DNA of 46,420 nucleotides from Erysipelotrichaceae bacterium (GTDB lineage Bacteria; Bacillota_I; Bacilli_A; Erysipelotrichales; Erysipelotrichaceae). The notes under the pieces were generated by a model. It did no database searches, was not told the origin of the DNA, and worked only from the letters and a program-made list of their open reading frames with translations. The stretch is from contig JAAYWN010000084.1 in the NCBI GenBank assembly GCA_012516665.1, forward strand, positions 1-46,420. Reading direction: 5' to 3'. The translations under genes and the position numbers were made by a program. Shown piece by piece: positions 1-8,677 of the stretch; within the stretch, counting starts at the first letter, position 1, and each line of letters begins with the position of its first letter.

Positions 1-19
1 CGGCACAGACTCTTGACAT
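1..19 (-). CDS. rpmB: Start of ribosomal protein L28 (bL28), partial
   Basis: Only the first six codons lie in the window. On the minus strand an ATG at 19-17 reads MSRVCA, preceded by an AAGGAGG ribosome binding site at 33-27 with 7-nt spacing. MSRVC is a common N-terminus of Bacillota L28, a small protein of the 50S subunit. The call is strengthened by a promoter of the type that also precedes rpsU, rpsT and rpsO here. Six residues alone do not prove identity, so this remains a likely call. Confidence 0.5.
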
Positions 20-52
20 ACCATAACCTCCTTCACTCAAATAAGCTTTCAT

Positions 53-81
53 AAGATAACATACATAGTTCACAATTGCAA
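53..81 (-). promoter_or_regulatory. Promoter of rpmB (TTGCAA / extended -10)
   Basis: Reading the minus strand from 81, TTGCAA is followed by a 17-nt spacer ending in TGT and then TATCTT, i.e. an extended -10. The layout matches the promoters of rpsT, rpsU and rpsO in this window. It lies about 33 nt upstream of the predicted start codon. Confidence 0.6.
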
Positions 82-180
82 GAAATTTATGAATAAAGCC
101 AGCACTGCAATTATATGCATTGTTTCGATAAATTATGCACATATTAAAAAAATCGTATTTTTATCACAATATAAATGTTG

Positions 181-186
181 TATAAT
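181..186 (+). promoter_or_regulatory. Candidate -10 element for ftsA-ftsZ
   Basis: A perfect TATAAT lies 36 nt before the GTG start of ftsA in an AT-rich intergenic region. No good -35 hexamer is seen 16-18 nt upstream (only a T-rich run), so the promoter is probable but incomplete. The rest of the 20-221 interval holds no other recognisable element besides the divergent rpmB promoter. Confidence 0.4.
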
Positions 187-221
187 AATTCATATATTTG
201 ATGATGAAAGGAGACTTCACG

Positions 222-1493
222 GTGAGCAATAAACAGATCTTTGCTGCAGTAGAAGTGGCAGACCATGAGGTACGCCTGGTAGTAGGGGAATTCTTTAATA
301 CCAGATTTAATATTATTAAGGTGGAGAAAGTCCCATGTTTTGGCTTATCTTTTAATGAGATCACAAATCCAACAGAAGTTACACAGGCCATCAGGACGGC
401 GGCAGACAATGCTAAAAAAATGATCGGCGCTGATATTAAGAAGGTAATTTTATCTATGCCTTCGTATCGCTTCAGAAAATTCACAGTCAGATCGACAGTC
501 GATATCAAGGGGATCGATCAGTGTGTTACGATTCAGGATGTCAGAGAGGCGGTCAAAAAAGCGCAGAATGCAAAGCTGGATGAATCCTATGCTTTGATCC
601 AGGCGCTGTGCATAAAATATACGGTCAATGGAGTATCTACAAGAAGAATCCCATTGGGCGAGCACTGTACACAGATGGCAGTTGATATTGATCTGCTCTG
701 TGCTGATCGCAAACTGTCATTCGATCTTGTCAGCTGTGTTGAAAATGCCGGATTGAATGTGCTGGATATTTTCCCGGACGTATATGCGGCCGGCAAAGAA
801 GCAGCCCTGTTTGAACAGGCAACAGATTCACAGGTCATTATTTTAAAAATAGAGCGCAGCATTACTACATTGGGACTTGCTAAAAATGGCAGGATCGCTA
901 CCGCAGCAGTCATGCCTGCAGGTATCGGAGCGATTGCTTCATCAGTGTGCGATACGTATGGCATATCAAGCGATACAGCAGTTGAACTGATGAAATACAG
1001 TGCTCGTCTTGACCAGAAAGTATGTTCAACAAATCCAGTCTATATTTGGGCAGATGGCAAAGAAACGAAAACGATCAATGAGCAGCAGCTCGTTGACTGT
1101 CTGGCTCCGAATATTGATCTATGGCTCAATTCAATTGAGAAAACGTGTGTTCCAATCTTGCAAGCCGGTGAAACAACTGTTATGATTACAGGCGAGGGTG
1201 GCGAGACACAAGGTCTTTGTGAGCTTGTTCAGAAGCGCCTTAGGGTTGAGACAACATGCTATATTCCGGAGACACTCGGAGGCAGAAATGCTGGTCTGAC
1301 CGCCTGCCTTGGATTGTTCTATGCATATCAGGATAAACTGCCGATTGAAGGAAGCATTGATGACAGTTTGGACATGGATGCATTTACGAAGGCTGTATCA
1401 TATCGCGAGAAGTCTTCAAAGAAGCAGGAAAATGGCAAAGAAGATACTTTGACAAATAAACTGAAGGGTTTATTCCTTGAGGGAAAGAAGTAA
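222..1493 (+). CDS. ftsA: FtsA-like cell division protein with degenerate nucleotide-binding motifs
   Basis: Probable membrane anchor of the Z ring: an actin/Hsp70-fold protein encoded 16 nt before ftsZ. The GTG start at 222 has AAAGGAG at 207-213; an in-frame TTG at 198 lies upstream of that site and is rejected. The product is 423 aa. The C-terminus (about 409-423) is a short Lys/Leu-rich amphipathic helix like the FtsA membrane-targeting sequence. The adenosine-side motif is partly kept (TGEGG at about 323-327). The phosphate-1 motif, usually DIGT, reads EVADHE at 11-16, and the phosphate-2 motif, usually DIGGGTTD, reads KIERSITT near 208-215. It is therefore FtsA by context and tail, but probably a poor or non-functional ATPase. 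A PilM-like relative is the alternative. Confidence 0.8.
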   Translation: MSNKQIFAAVEVADHEVRLVVGEFFNTRFNIIKVEKVPCFGLSFNEITNPTEVTQAIRTAADNAKKMIGADIKKVILSMPSYRFRKFTVRSTVDIKGIDQCVTIQDVREAVKKAQNAKLDESYALIQALCIKYTVNGVSTRRIPLGEHCTQMAVDIDLLCADRKLSFDLVSCVENAGLNVLDIFPDVYAAGKEAALFEQATDSQVIILKIERSITTLGLAKNGRIATAAVMPAGIGAIASSVCDTYGISSDTAVELMKYSARLDQKVCSTNPVYIWADGKETKTINEQQLVDCLAPNIDLWLNSIEKTCVPILQAGETTVMITGEGGETQGLCELVQKRLRVETTCYIPETLGGRNAGLTACLGLFYAYQDKLPIEGSIDDSLDMDAFTKAVSYREKSSKKQENGKEDTLTNKLKGLFLEGKK

Positions 1494-1509
1494 TTGAGAG
1501 GATAAAGAA

Positions 1510-2604
1510 ATGGCAGACTTAGAGTATAACCAGATTGCGAAAATTAAGGTATTCGGAATTGGCGGAGCTGGCAGCAATGCAGTGAACCGCATGGTACAGG
1601 AAGGCGTACAGGGCGTTGAATTTTATGTAGCAAATACAGACCTGCAGGCATTGGATGTATCTCCTGTTGCCAACAAGATCCAATTAGGCAAAGAAGGCTT
1701 AGGTGCCGGCGGAAATCCAGACAATGGACGCAAGGCTGCTGTTGAATCTGAAGATTCGATCCGCAAGGCAATTGAGGGAGCCGATATGGTATTCCTTACA
1801 GCTGGACTTGGCGGCGGAACCGGAACAGGTGCTTCTCCATTATTCGCTAAAATTGCGAAGGAACTTGGCTGCCTGACCGTAGGTATCGTTACACAGCCGT
1901 TCTCTTTTGAAGGCAAGAAAAGAATGGTCCAGTCTGAACAGGGCTTGGATCAGCTGAAGGAATATGTTGATTCTTTGATCATCATTTCCAACAACAAGGT
2001 ACTTGAAGTCATTGGACATATTCCATTTGAGGATGCATTCAAGGAAGCAGATAATATTCTGCGCCAGGGTGTTCAGACGATTACTGATCTGATTGCTGTT
2101 CCTGCAATGATCAACCTTGACTTTGCAGATATCAAGTCTGTAATGGAAGGCCAAGGATCTGCATTATTCGGCATCGGTATGGCTGATGGTGATGATAAGG
2201 CAAAAGAAGCAGCTAATCGTGCAATCCAGTGTCCATTGCTTGAAGCATCGATCAGCGGTGCCAAGAGCGCGATTATCAATGTTACCGGCGGTGCTTCTAT
2301 GAGCGCGTATGATGCTAGTGAAGCAGTTGACTTCATCCGTGAAGCTGCTGGCAATGATATCGATATCATCTTCGGTGTTGCCATCAATGATAAGATCGGT
2401 GATTCCATTATCGTATCTGTCATTGCAACAGGCTTCGATCTGCCAAAAACAGAGGCTGCGAAGGATACTGATAAAAAGGAAGAAGTGAAGCCGGCTGCGG
2501 TTGAACCTTCTGCCGGTGTTGTTGCTGAGAAGGATGATGATATTGCCTTCGGAGCTGAAGAAGAGGATACGAACGTTATTCCTGGTTTCTTCAGAAAGAA
2601 CTGA
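1510..2604 (+). CDS. ftsZ: Cell division GTPase FtsZ
   Basis: Tubulin-like GTPase that polymerises into the division ring at mid-cell. The 364-aa product has the nucleotide-binding GIGGAGSNAV near residues 15-24, the tubulin signature GGGTGTG near 101-107 and the T7-loop NLDFAD near 202-207 that completes the active site of the next subunit. A linker rich in Lys, Glu and Ala (about 315-350) leads to the C-terminal peptide DTNVIPGFFRKN, the docking site for FtsA and similar partners. GAGAGG at 1496-1501 serves the ATG. It is cotranscribed with ftsA and followed directly by a terminator. Confidence 0.98.
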   Translation: MADLEYNQIAKIKVFGIGGAGSNAVNRMVQEGVQGVEFYVANTDLQALDVSPVANKIQLGKEGLGAGGNPDNGRKAAVESEDSIRKAIEGADMVFLTAGLGGGTGTGASPLFAKIAKELGCLTVGIVTQPFSFEGKKRMVQSEQGLDQLKEYVDSLIIISNNKVLEVIGHIPFEDAFKEADNILRQGVQTITDLIAVPAMINLDFADIKSVMEGQGSALFGIGMADGDDKAKEAANRAIQCPLLEASISGAKSAIINVTGGASMSAYDASEAVDFIREAAGNDIDIIFGVAINDKIGDSIIVSVIATGFDLPKTEAAKDTDKKEEVKPAAVEPSAGVVAEKDDDIAFGAEEEDTNVIPGFFRKN

Positions 2605-2607
2605 TTA

Positions 2608-2640
2608 TAAAAAATTGGCTGTCCTTGGATAGCCTTTTTT
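2608..2640 (+). terminator. Rho-independent terminator after ftsZ
   Basis: A short stem (GGCTGT / ATAGCC with one G-U pair, loop about 6 nt) is preceded by an A run and followed by six T residues. It closes the ftsA-ftsZ unit. Confidence 0.75.
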
Positions 2641-2659
2641 ATACAGAGGAGAGAATGAT

Positions 2660-3073
2660 ATGAGAAATGAAGATACGGCTGCTGAGAAGAGAAATCATGG
2701 GTACAATTGTGCACAGGCAGTTATCTGTACATACTGTGAAAGTTTTGACATCGATGAAAAAACTGCTTTTCGTCTGACAGAAGGAATGGGATCGGGATTG
2801 GGATGTACGCTGGGCACATGCGGTGCTTTGAATGCGGCTGCCATGGTACTTGCCTTAACGACAAGTACGGGCTGCTTAGAGCAGCCTAATTCAAAAGGAA
2901 AGACATACCCTGTTATGAGAGACCTGACGCAGAAGTTCCTGTCAGAAGCAGGGGCTCTTCGCTGCCGTGATATCAAAGGAATTGAAACAGGAAAGGTGCT
3001 GTGCGAATGTGAAGAGTGCGTACGTATTGCCTGCCGTCTGATCGATTCCTATCCGGATCAGAAAACAAAGTGA
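2660..3073 (+). CDS. C_GCAxxG_C_C family protein (putative redox/metal protein)
   Basis: A small 137-aa cytosolic protein of the C_GCAxxG_C_C family, whose biochemical role is not established; some relatives lie near electron-transfer genes. The family Cys pattern is visible: GYNCAQAV with Cys17, a Gly/Cys-rich GLGCTLGTCGA, then a late CECEECV cluster. There is no signal peptide or membrane segment. The start is set by GAGGAGAG at 2646-2653. It lies between the ftsZ terminator and the next promoter, so it may be transcribed by read-through or from a promoter I did not find. Confidence 0.8.
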   Translation: MRNEDTAAEKRNHGYNCAQAVICTYCESFDIDEKTAFRLTEGMGSGLGCTLGTCGALNAAAMVLALTTSTGCLEQPNSKGKTYPVMRDLTQKFLSEAGALRCRDIKGIETGKVLCECEECVRIACRLIDSYPDQKTK

Positions 3074-3084
3074 TACTGCTCTAT

Positions 3085-3114
3085 TTGCATACGGAAATCA
3101 GATAATGATATAAT
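3085..3114 (+). promoter_or_regulatory. Sigma-A-type promoter upstream of the small ORF and CNNM gene
   Basis: TTGCAT at 3085-3090 and TATAAT at 3109-3114 with an 18-nt spacer. It would drive the small ORF at 3133 and the transporter gene at 3213, possibly continuing into rsmE-mtaB-murE. Confidence 0.65.
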
Positions 3115-3132
3115 ATTTCGCATCAGGAAAGG

Positions 3133-3216
3133 ATGTGTTTTAGTTTGGAGGATTCTGCAATACCGCTGGCGATCGGCAATGTGTACTTTAGAAATGACGA
3201 GGCAGACAGTCGATGA
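3133..3216 (+). CDS. Small ORF (27 aa) coupled to the CNNM gene
   Basis: ATG at 3133 opens 27 codons whose TGA (3214-3216) overlaps the ATG (3213-3215) of the following transporter gene, the classic ATGA arrangement for translational coupling. An AGGAAAGG stretch at 3124-3132 precedes it; TTG at 3145 is an in-frame alternative start with better spacing. The peptide has no membrane segment. Its middle reads EDSAIPLAIG, which looks like the short lead-in before TM1 of some CNNM proteins. It could be a leader peptide, a remnant of an older N-terminus, or a chance frame. No function is assigned. Confidence 0.4.
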   Translation: MCFSLEDSAIPLAIGNVYFRNDEADSR

Positions 3217-4478
3217 GCTTAGCAAGCAAATATATTTTTACAATTATTATTCTTGTTTTCTTTTCGGGATTATTTTCATCCGTGGAGACTGCTTACAGTT
3301 CTGCTTCAAAAATTCGTCTGAGAAATATGCAGAATGACGGCAATGAAAAGGCTGGTACTGTTTTAAAAGTACTGGATGATTTTGATCGTTTTTTGACGAC
3401 TGTATTGATTGGCAATAATATTGTAAATATTGCAGCTGCTACTGTAGGTACGTTGCTGTTTACACTTTATTTTTCGGGCAATGGTCCAACGGTCTCGACC
3501 ATTGTGATTACCATTGCAACGATCATGTTCGGTGAAACAGCACCGAAGTCTTTGGCCAAGCGTATGCCGGAACGTATGGCATGCGGCATGGTCGATTTTG
3601 TCCGTTTCTTTGAAGTAATCCTATGGCCGCTCAGCATGTTCATGAAAGGATGGACATGGCTTGTATCTAAGATCATTAAGGTCAAAGAAGATGACTCAGA
3701 TATTTCCGATGAATTGACTACGATGGTGGAAGAAGCAGAGCGGGATGGCGATCTGGAACAGCATGAATCTGATCTGATCTCAAATGCCATCGGCTTCAAT
3801 GAATTGGATGTGAAAGATGTACTGACACCGCGGGTAGACATTGTTGCGATTGATATTGCAGCCCCTGCCGATCAGATCGAGGAAGCATTTCGAACGAATG
3901 GGTTTTCAAGACTTCCGGTCTATGAGAACAGTATTGATAATATTGTCGGCGTCGTTCATGAAAAAGATTTTTATGAACTGATGTATCACAGCAAAGGCCC
4001 GATCCGCAGGATCATTAAGCCGGTGATCTATACATCGCCGAATACACGGATCAGTACGCTGCTGAAACAGCTGCAGGGCGCTAAGCTCCATCTTGCGGTT
4101 GTATTGGATGAATACGGCGGTACGGAAGGAATCATCACCTTGGAAGATATCATCGAGGAATTGGTCGGTGAGATCTGGGATGAACATGATACGGTTGAGG
4201 AATTTTATACAAAGATCGATGATTCAACATGGCTTGTCAAGGGCGATGCGGAGATTGATGATCTGATCGACCGCTTCCATGTTGAAGAAGAAGATGAAGA
4301 GTTTGATTTTATTACAGTATCGGGATGGGCCATCCATGAACTGGGCCATATTCCGCATGTCGGTGAAAAATTCACTTATAAGAATCTCCATGTTTCCATT
4401 ACGAAAGCGGATCAGCGTAAAGTGCTGGAAGTGAAGATCGAGATTGAACACGTGAAGGAGGAAGAGGAAGACGAATGA
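3213..4478 (+). CDS. CNNM/CorC-HlyC family membrane protein (UPF0053, hemolysin-like)
   Basis: A 421-aa membrane protein of the CNNM/CorC family, which in bacteria is linked to Mg2+ export (MpfA in Staphylococcus); the old hemolysin name is not supported by activity here. The DUF21 membrane domain covers about residues 1-190, with TM1 at the very N-terminus ([11 protein letters not shown]) and a further hydrophobic stretch at about 75-105. A CBS pair follows at about 195-335 ([11 protein letters not shown], then [23 protein letters not shown]), then a CorC_HlyC domain at about 345-415. The tail is highly acidic. The start overlaps the stop of the small ORF before it. The exact ion carried cannot be read from sequence. 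Confidence 0.88.
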   Translation: MSLASKYIFTIIILVFFSGLFSSVETAYSSASKIRLRNMQNDGNEKAGTVLKVLDDFDRFLTTVLIGNNIVNIAAATVGTLLFTLYFSGNGPTVSTIVITIATIMFGETAPKSLAKRMPERMACGMVDFVRFFEVILWPLSMFMKGWTWLVSKIIKVKEDDSDISDELTTMVEEAERDGDLEQHESDLISNAIGFNELDVKDVLTPRVDIVAIDIAAPADQIEEAFRTNGFSRLPVYENSIDNIVGVVHEKDFYELMYHSKGPIRRIIKPVIYTSPNTRISTLLKQLQGAKLHLAVVLDEYGGTEGIITLEDIIEELVGEIWDEHDTVEEFYTKIDDSTWLVKGDAEIDDLIDRFHVEEEDEEFDFITVSGWAIHELGHIPHVGEKFTYKNLHVSITKADQRKVLEVKIEIEHVKEEEEDE

Positions 4479-4497
4479 TCGTTTTCCTTTCATTTGT

Positions 4498-5220
4498 ATG
4501 CAGCAATTTTTCTGTGAAGGACCAATTCACATTGGTGAAGATTACGTATTGAGCGAAGCACATGGTCATCATGCACAGGTAGTGCGCCTTGATCATGAAA
4601 AAGTTCGGCTTGTCTATCAAGGCGAAGGTTTTTTTGGCGAATGCATGAAGAAGGACAGTCAGTATATTGTTCATGTTGAAGAAAAAGATCCTAACATGAA
4701 TGAACTGGGGATCAGGATCACTTTGGCAGCAGCACTGATCCGTCGTGAAAAATTTGAGCTTGTTCTGCAGAAGGCAACGGAACTTGGCGTGGATCGCATA
4801 GTGCCTTTTGAATCTGCACGCTGTGTTGTACATGAAAAAAAAGAAAAAAGTCAGAAACTTTTAGAGCGCTGGCGTGATATTGTTGCGGAAGCATCGCAGC
4901 AGTGCAAGCGCAATTGCATCCCAAGTGTTGAAGGAATTGCCTCGCTAAAGGATCTTGCCGGGTACCGCAGCGAGATCAATGCGGCAGCTTATGAGAATGC
5001 CTACGGGACCAGTCGGTATCTTAGTGAAATCGTGGATGGAATGAAATCTGTCACGATCGTGATCGGACCGGAAGGCGGTTTCAGCGAAGAAGAAATGATG
5101 ATGATACAGAAAATGGGATATGAAGCAGTGACGCTTGGATCACGGATCTTAAGAGCGGAGACAGCGTCCGTATATGCTGTTTCGGTATGCGCTGAGATTG
5201 CAGAAAGGATGAAGAAATGA
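4498..5220 (+). CDS. rsmE: 16S rRNA m3U1498 methyltransferase RsmE
   Basis: SPOUT-class methyltransferase that methylates N3 of U1498 in 16S rRNA, using S-adenosylmethionine. The 240-aa product starts MQQFF, as the family does, has a PUA-like N-terminal domain, and carries the C-terminal knot motifs VIGPEGGFSEEE and LGSRILRAETA. The ATG at 4498 has no ribosome binding site close by; the nearest GAGG lies about 35 nt upstream, so it may depend on ribosomes leaving the preceding gene. The stop overlaps the start of mtaB (ATGA). Confidence 0.95.
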   Translation: MQQFFCEGPIHIGEDYVLSEAHGHHAQVVRLDHEKVRLVYQGEGFFGECMKKDSQYIVHVEEKDPNMNELGIRITLAAALIRREKFELVLQKATELGVDRIVPFESARCVVHEKKEKSQKLLERWRDIVAEASQQCKRNCIPSVEGIASLKDLAGYRSEINAAAYENAYGTSRYLSEIVDGMKSVTIVIGPEGGFSEEEMMMIQKMGYEAVTLGSRILRAETASVYAVSVCAEIAERMKK

Positions 5221-6515
5221 AATTTTCCATCTGCAACTTAGGATGCAAAGTGAATGCCTGCGAAGCGGAAAGCATTTCGGAAGCACTTTCGGCAAAAGGA
5301 TGGACGCGGAGCATTCACGAAGAAGACAGTGATGCTGTATTGATCTTTACCTGCGCGGTAACAAATACGGCGTCGGCGAAGAGCAGACAGATGCTGCATA
5401 AAGCAAGGCATGCAAATCCAAAAGCTGTTACGGCGGTCGTGGGGTGCTATGCACAGATGCAGGACGGTCTACTGGATGATGCCGATATTATTGTTGGCAG
5501 CAGTCATAAAAACAAGCTTCCAGATCTGCTTGAACAATTTCAACAGACGGGTGAGAAAATACGGGTCATTGAAGATCTGAAAGAAACACCATTTGAATCG
5601 ATGCCGCTGGATCATTTTGAAGATCATAGCCGAGGTGTGCTGAAGATCCAGGATGGCTGCAATCAATTCTGTACATACTGCATCATTCCTTATGTGCGCG
5701 GCAGAGAGCGTTCGCTTGATCCGGATACCGCCGTTGCAAATGCTGAAAGAGTGGCTCAGAATGACTCGGAGATCGTCCTGACAGGGATCCATACCGGAAG
5801 ATATGGAAAGGAATACAATGTGTCCTTGGCACAGTTGATGAAACGGATCCTCAAGGAAGTTCCAGCATTGGAACGGCTTCGTATTTCATCCATTGAAATG
5901 ACGGAAGTAAGCGATGAACTGATTCAGCTGATCAAAGAAGAGCCCAGAATTGCACATCATCTGCATATACCTCTGCAGTCTGGCTGTGATGAGATCCTGC
6001 AAAAGATGGGACGTCCTTATGATACCGCCGCATATTATGCTAAAATAGAACAGATCCGCCGTGAGATCCCGCATATTGCTATCTCCTGCGATGTCATTGT
6101 AGGTTTTCCTGGCGAGAGCGAAGAAATGTTCGAGAAGACATATGCTTTTCTGGAAAAATGCAAATTTGCATTCCTGCATGTTTTTCCATATTCACTGCGC
6201 GAAGGTACCAGAGCTGCCGCAATGGCAGGACAGATCGATCCAAAGATCAAAAAAGAAAGAGCGGAGAAGTGCCGCCGTCTCTCTATGAAACTGGAAGATG
6301 CATACCAGCAGGCACAGATTGGCAGGATGGCAGAAGTGATCACCGAAAGGCCGCATGGGAATGATACGCCTGGACATACATCAGACTATATCCATGTTGT
6401 GATCCCAGGCCAGATATATTCCCGAGGTTCTCTTGTTCAGGTGCGTCTGAAAGAATATCGAAGCCGGCAGATGATCGGTGAAACAGAAAGTGTAAAGAAT
6501 GATGAAGTTATCTGA
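5217..6515 (+). CDS. mtaB: tRNA t6A37 methylthiotransferase MtaB
   Basis: Radical-SAM enzyme that converts t6A37 to ms2t6A in tRNAs reading ANN codons. The 432-aa product has three parts: an N-terminal UPF0004 domain whose Cys residues sit in CNLGCKVN, TCAVTN and VVGCYAQ and would hold one 4Fe-4S cluster; a radical-SAM core with CNQFCTYC near residue 150; and a C-terminal TRAM domain (about 370-430). CNLGCKVNACE is typical of MtaB rather than MiaB. The start overlaps rsmE by four bases; the same rsmE-mtaB pair is found in Bacillus (yqeU-yqeV). Confidence 0.95.
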   Translation: MKFSICNLGCKVNACEAESISEALSAKGWTRSIHEEDSDAVLIFTCAVTNTASAKSRQMLHKARHANPKAVTAVVGCYAQMQDGLLDDADIIVGSSHKNKLPDLLEQFQQTGEKIRVIEDLKETPFESMPLDHFEDHSRGVLKIQDGCNQFCTYCIIPYVRGRERSLDPDTAVANAERVAQNDSEIVLTGIHTGRYGKEYNVSLAQLMKRILKEVPALERLRISSIEMTEVSDELIQLIKEEPRIAHHLHIPLQSGCDEILQKMGRPYDTAAYYAKIEQIRREIPHIAISCDVIVGFPGESEEMFEKTYAFLEKCKFAFLHVFPYSLREGTRAAAMAGQIDPKIKKERAEKCRRLSMKLEDAYQQAQIGRMAEVITERPHGNDTPGHTSDYIHVVIPGQIYSRGSLVQVRLKEYRSRQMIGETESVKNDEVI

Positions 6516-7947
6516 TCTATTTGAAAATGTACCGGATATTGAAATTAAGAGCTTAATGTCCGACAGCCGGAAGAAGAGGCCGGATGCTATGTTTTTCTGT
6601 GTCAAAGGAATGATGTTCGATGGACATAAATTCGTTGATCAGGCTATCAGCAATGGGGCAAAAGTCATTGTGCACAGTGAACCGATTGAAGAAATGCATT
6701 CGGATATAACATATATCAAAGTCAAGGATGTACTGGAAGTCTACAATAAAGTCGCTGATGCATTTTACGGCCATCCCAGCTCGAAATTGCTGATGTTCGG
6801 CGTTACTGGTACAAATGGAAAATCATCAATTGCCTGTATCATTCGCGATGTTATGAATGAATTCAAGCCGACAGGATATGTTGGTACGATCTCGATCGAA
6901 TATGGCAGTGTCAAGCTGCCGCCGCTTTTGACAACACCGGATATTGATGATCTGCATGGCATTCTGAGCGATATGGTAGATGCCGGCATGAAGTGCTGTG
7001 CCTTGGAAGCTTCTTCCATTGGCATTGAACAGGGAAGAGTGGATGCCATTGATTTTGATGTCGCTATGTTCACCAATCTGACGCATGATCACTTGGATTA
7101 TCATGGCACGATGAAGAATTATTTTGAGGCCAAGAAAAAGATGTTCGATCATCTGAAGCCGGAAGCAATTGCTATCACAAATGTAGATGATCCATATGGC
7201 CTGAAAATCGTGGAAGATTGCCAATGCCACATTCTGACCTATGGTATTGATCATGATGCTGATTATCAGGCTACAAATATCCAATTGCTCAAAGATCGGA
7301 CAAAGTTCAATCTGAAGGTCGCAGGCATGGAGTATCTGATTGAAACAAATCTTGTTGCCCGCTTCAATATATACAATCTGCTGGCTGCCATTGCGGCTAT
7401 GAACTGTCAAGGTATCTCGATGACGCAGATGCTGCCATATCTGAAAGATATCAGGCAGGTCGAAGGCCGCATGCAGAAGATCAATGAAGGACAGCCTTTC
7501 AATATAATCGTTGATTTTGCGCATACGCCTGACGGTATTGAAAAGGTATGCCAGTATGCAGCAGCGATTACGCCGAAGGGCAAGAGAATCATTGCGATTA
7601 CCGGCAGCGCTGGCAAAAGAGATACGATCAAGCGGCCAATCTTTGGACAGATTCTGGACCGGTATTGTGATCTGATCATTCTGACAGAGGATGATCCGCG
7701 CAATGAAAATCCAAAAACAATTGCGCAGGAGATTGCTTCCGGCATCAAGACGACTAACTATGTTATTATTGTTGACCGCTATGATGCAATCCGTGAAGCA
7801 GTTGAAATGGCGGATCCCAATGACACGATCATCATCCTTGGAAAAGGCGATGAAAAATTCATCTATCGTGAATTCGGAAGAGAACCTTATGAAGGTGACA
7901 ACATCGTTGCGGCCGATGCAGTTCATAAGTATTATTTTGGAAAATAG
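6499..7947 (+). CDS. murE: UDP-MurNAc-tripeptide synthetase MurE
   Basis: Cytosolic Mur ligase that adds the third amino acid (meso-DAP or L-Lys) to UDP-MurNAc-L-Ala-D-Glu. The 482-aa product shows the P-loop GVTGTNGKSS near residue 100, TNLTHDHLDYHGTM near 195-208 and the C-terminal ITGSAGKRD. The motif that selects the third residue reads DDPRNENP: its Arg resembles the DNPR of DAP ligases, while the second Asp differs from both DNPR and the DNPA of S. aureus, so the substrate is open. ATG at 6499 or 6502 is possible; neither has a strong binding site. It overlaps mtaB by 17 bp. Confidence 0.95.
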   Translation: MMKLSDLFENVPDIEIKSLMSDSRKKRPDAMFFCVKGMMFDGHKFVDQAISNGAKVIVHSEPIEEMHSDITYIKVKDVLEVYNKVADAFYGHPSSKLLMFGVTGTNGKSSIACIIRDVMNEFKPTGYVGTISIEYGSVKLPPLLTTPDIDDLHGILSDMVDAGMKCCALEASSIGIEQGRVDAIDFDVAMFTNLTHDHLDYHGTMKNYFEAKKKMFDHLKPEAIAITNVDDPYGLKIVEDCQCHILTYGIDHDADYQATNIQLLKDRTKFNLKVAGMEYLIETNLVARFNIYNLLAAIAAMNCQGISMTQMLPYLKDIRQVEGRMQKINEGQPFNIIVDFAHTPDGIEKVCQYAAAITPKGKRIIAITGSAGKRDTIKRPIFGQILDRYCDLIILTEDDPRNENPKTIAQEIASGIKTTNYVIIVDRYDAIREAVEMADPNDTIIILGKGDEKFIYREFGREPYEGDNIVAADAVHKYYFGK

Positions 7948-7958
7948 GAGGAATTACA

Positions 7959-8600
7959 ATGAAGTATAACAAGTATATTGATCACACATTATTGCAGCCT
8001 CAGGCAACAAAAGCAGAAGTGCAGAAAATTGTTGATGAAGCAAAAGAAAATGATTTTGCAACTGTTATGGTAAATCCATGCTGGATTCCTTTTGTAGCTC
8101 CGCAACTCAAGGGAACAGATGTGAAACCTGCCTGTGTCATTGGGTTCCCGCTAGGTGCCAATACAACAGCAGTAAAAGTATTTGAAGTAAAAGATGCATT
8201 GAGCAACGGTGCTGAAGAAGTTGACATGGTGATCAACATTGGTGCTTTGAAAGACGGCGACGATGCGTATGTGATCAAAGAGATCAAGGCGTTGAAAGAA
8301 GCAGCTGGAAATCATTGCTTAAAGGTCATCATCGAGACATGTCTGCTGAGCGATGAAGAGAAGATCAGAGCATGCAAAGATGTTGTTGCCGGCGGTGCTG
8401 ATTTTGTCAAGACATCAACTGGATTCTCAACATCTGGGGCAACACCGAAAGATGTTGCTTTGATGAAGAAGGCCGTTGTCGGATCCAATGTAAAAGTAAA
8501 GGCAGCCGGCGGTGTCCGTACACCGGAAGAACTGAAAGAGATGATTGAAGCCGGTGCGGAAAGAATTGGCACCAGTCATGGTGTTGAACTGGTAAAATAA
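7959..8600 (+). CDS. deoC: Deoxyribose-phosphate aldolase DeoC
   Basis: Class I aldolase that splits 2-deoxyribose 5-phosphate into glyceraldehyde 3-phosphate and acetaldehyde in deoxynucleoside breakdown. The 213-aa product shows [11 protein letters not shown] at the N-terminus, [12 protein letters not shown], the Schiff-base lysine in [11 protein letters not shown] and the second lysine in [15 protein letters not shown] at 7948-7953 gives a strong start. It lies 11 nt after murE and is probably cotranscribed. Cytidine deaminase, another nucleoside-salvage gene, lies 4.4 kb downstream. Confidence 0.97.
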   Translation: MKYNKYIDHTLLQPQATKAEVQKIVDEAKENDFATVMVNPCWIPFVAPQLKGTDVKPACVIGFPLGANTTAVKVFEVKDALSNGAEEVDMVINIGALKDGDDAYVIKEIKALKEAAGNHCLKVIIETCLLSDEEKIRACKDVVAGGADFVKTSTGFSTSGATPKDVALMKKAVVGSNVKVKAAGGVRTPEELKEMIEAGAERIGTSHGVELVK

Positions 8601-8612
8601 GAGCAAAATTCA

Positions 8613-8641
8613 TTGCAATTCAAACAACTGTTTGGTATGAT
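8613..8641 (+). promoter_or_regulatory. Promoter of rpsU (TTGCAA / extended -10)
   Basis: TTGCAA at 8613-8618, a 17-nt spacer ending in TGG, then TATGAT at 8636-8641. About 26 of 34 positions match the rpsT promoter, including the flanking CATTGCAATT and the TTTG before the -10. Confidence 0.8.
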
Positions 8642-8677
8642 ATTAAAGCACTGAAAATAAGAAGGGGGGTGTCCCGA

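Noticed and set aside
2073..2714. A 213-codon minus-strand frame opposite the end of ftsZ
   Set aside because: Ser/Ala-rich mirror of ftsZ codons that crosses the ftsZ terminator; no motif or start signal.
6826..7926. A 366-codon minus-strand frame opposite murE
   Set aside because: It lies entirely under a gene with complete Mur-ligase motifs, has no recognisable domain and no binding site; long antisense frames are common with this codon use.
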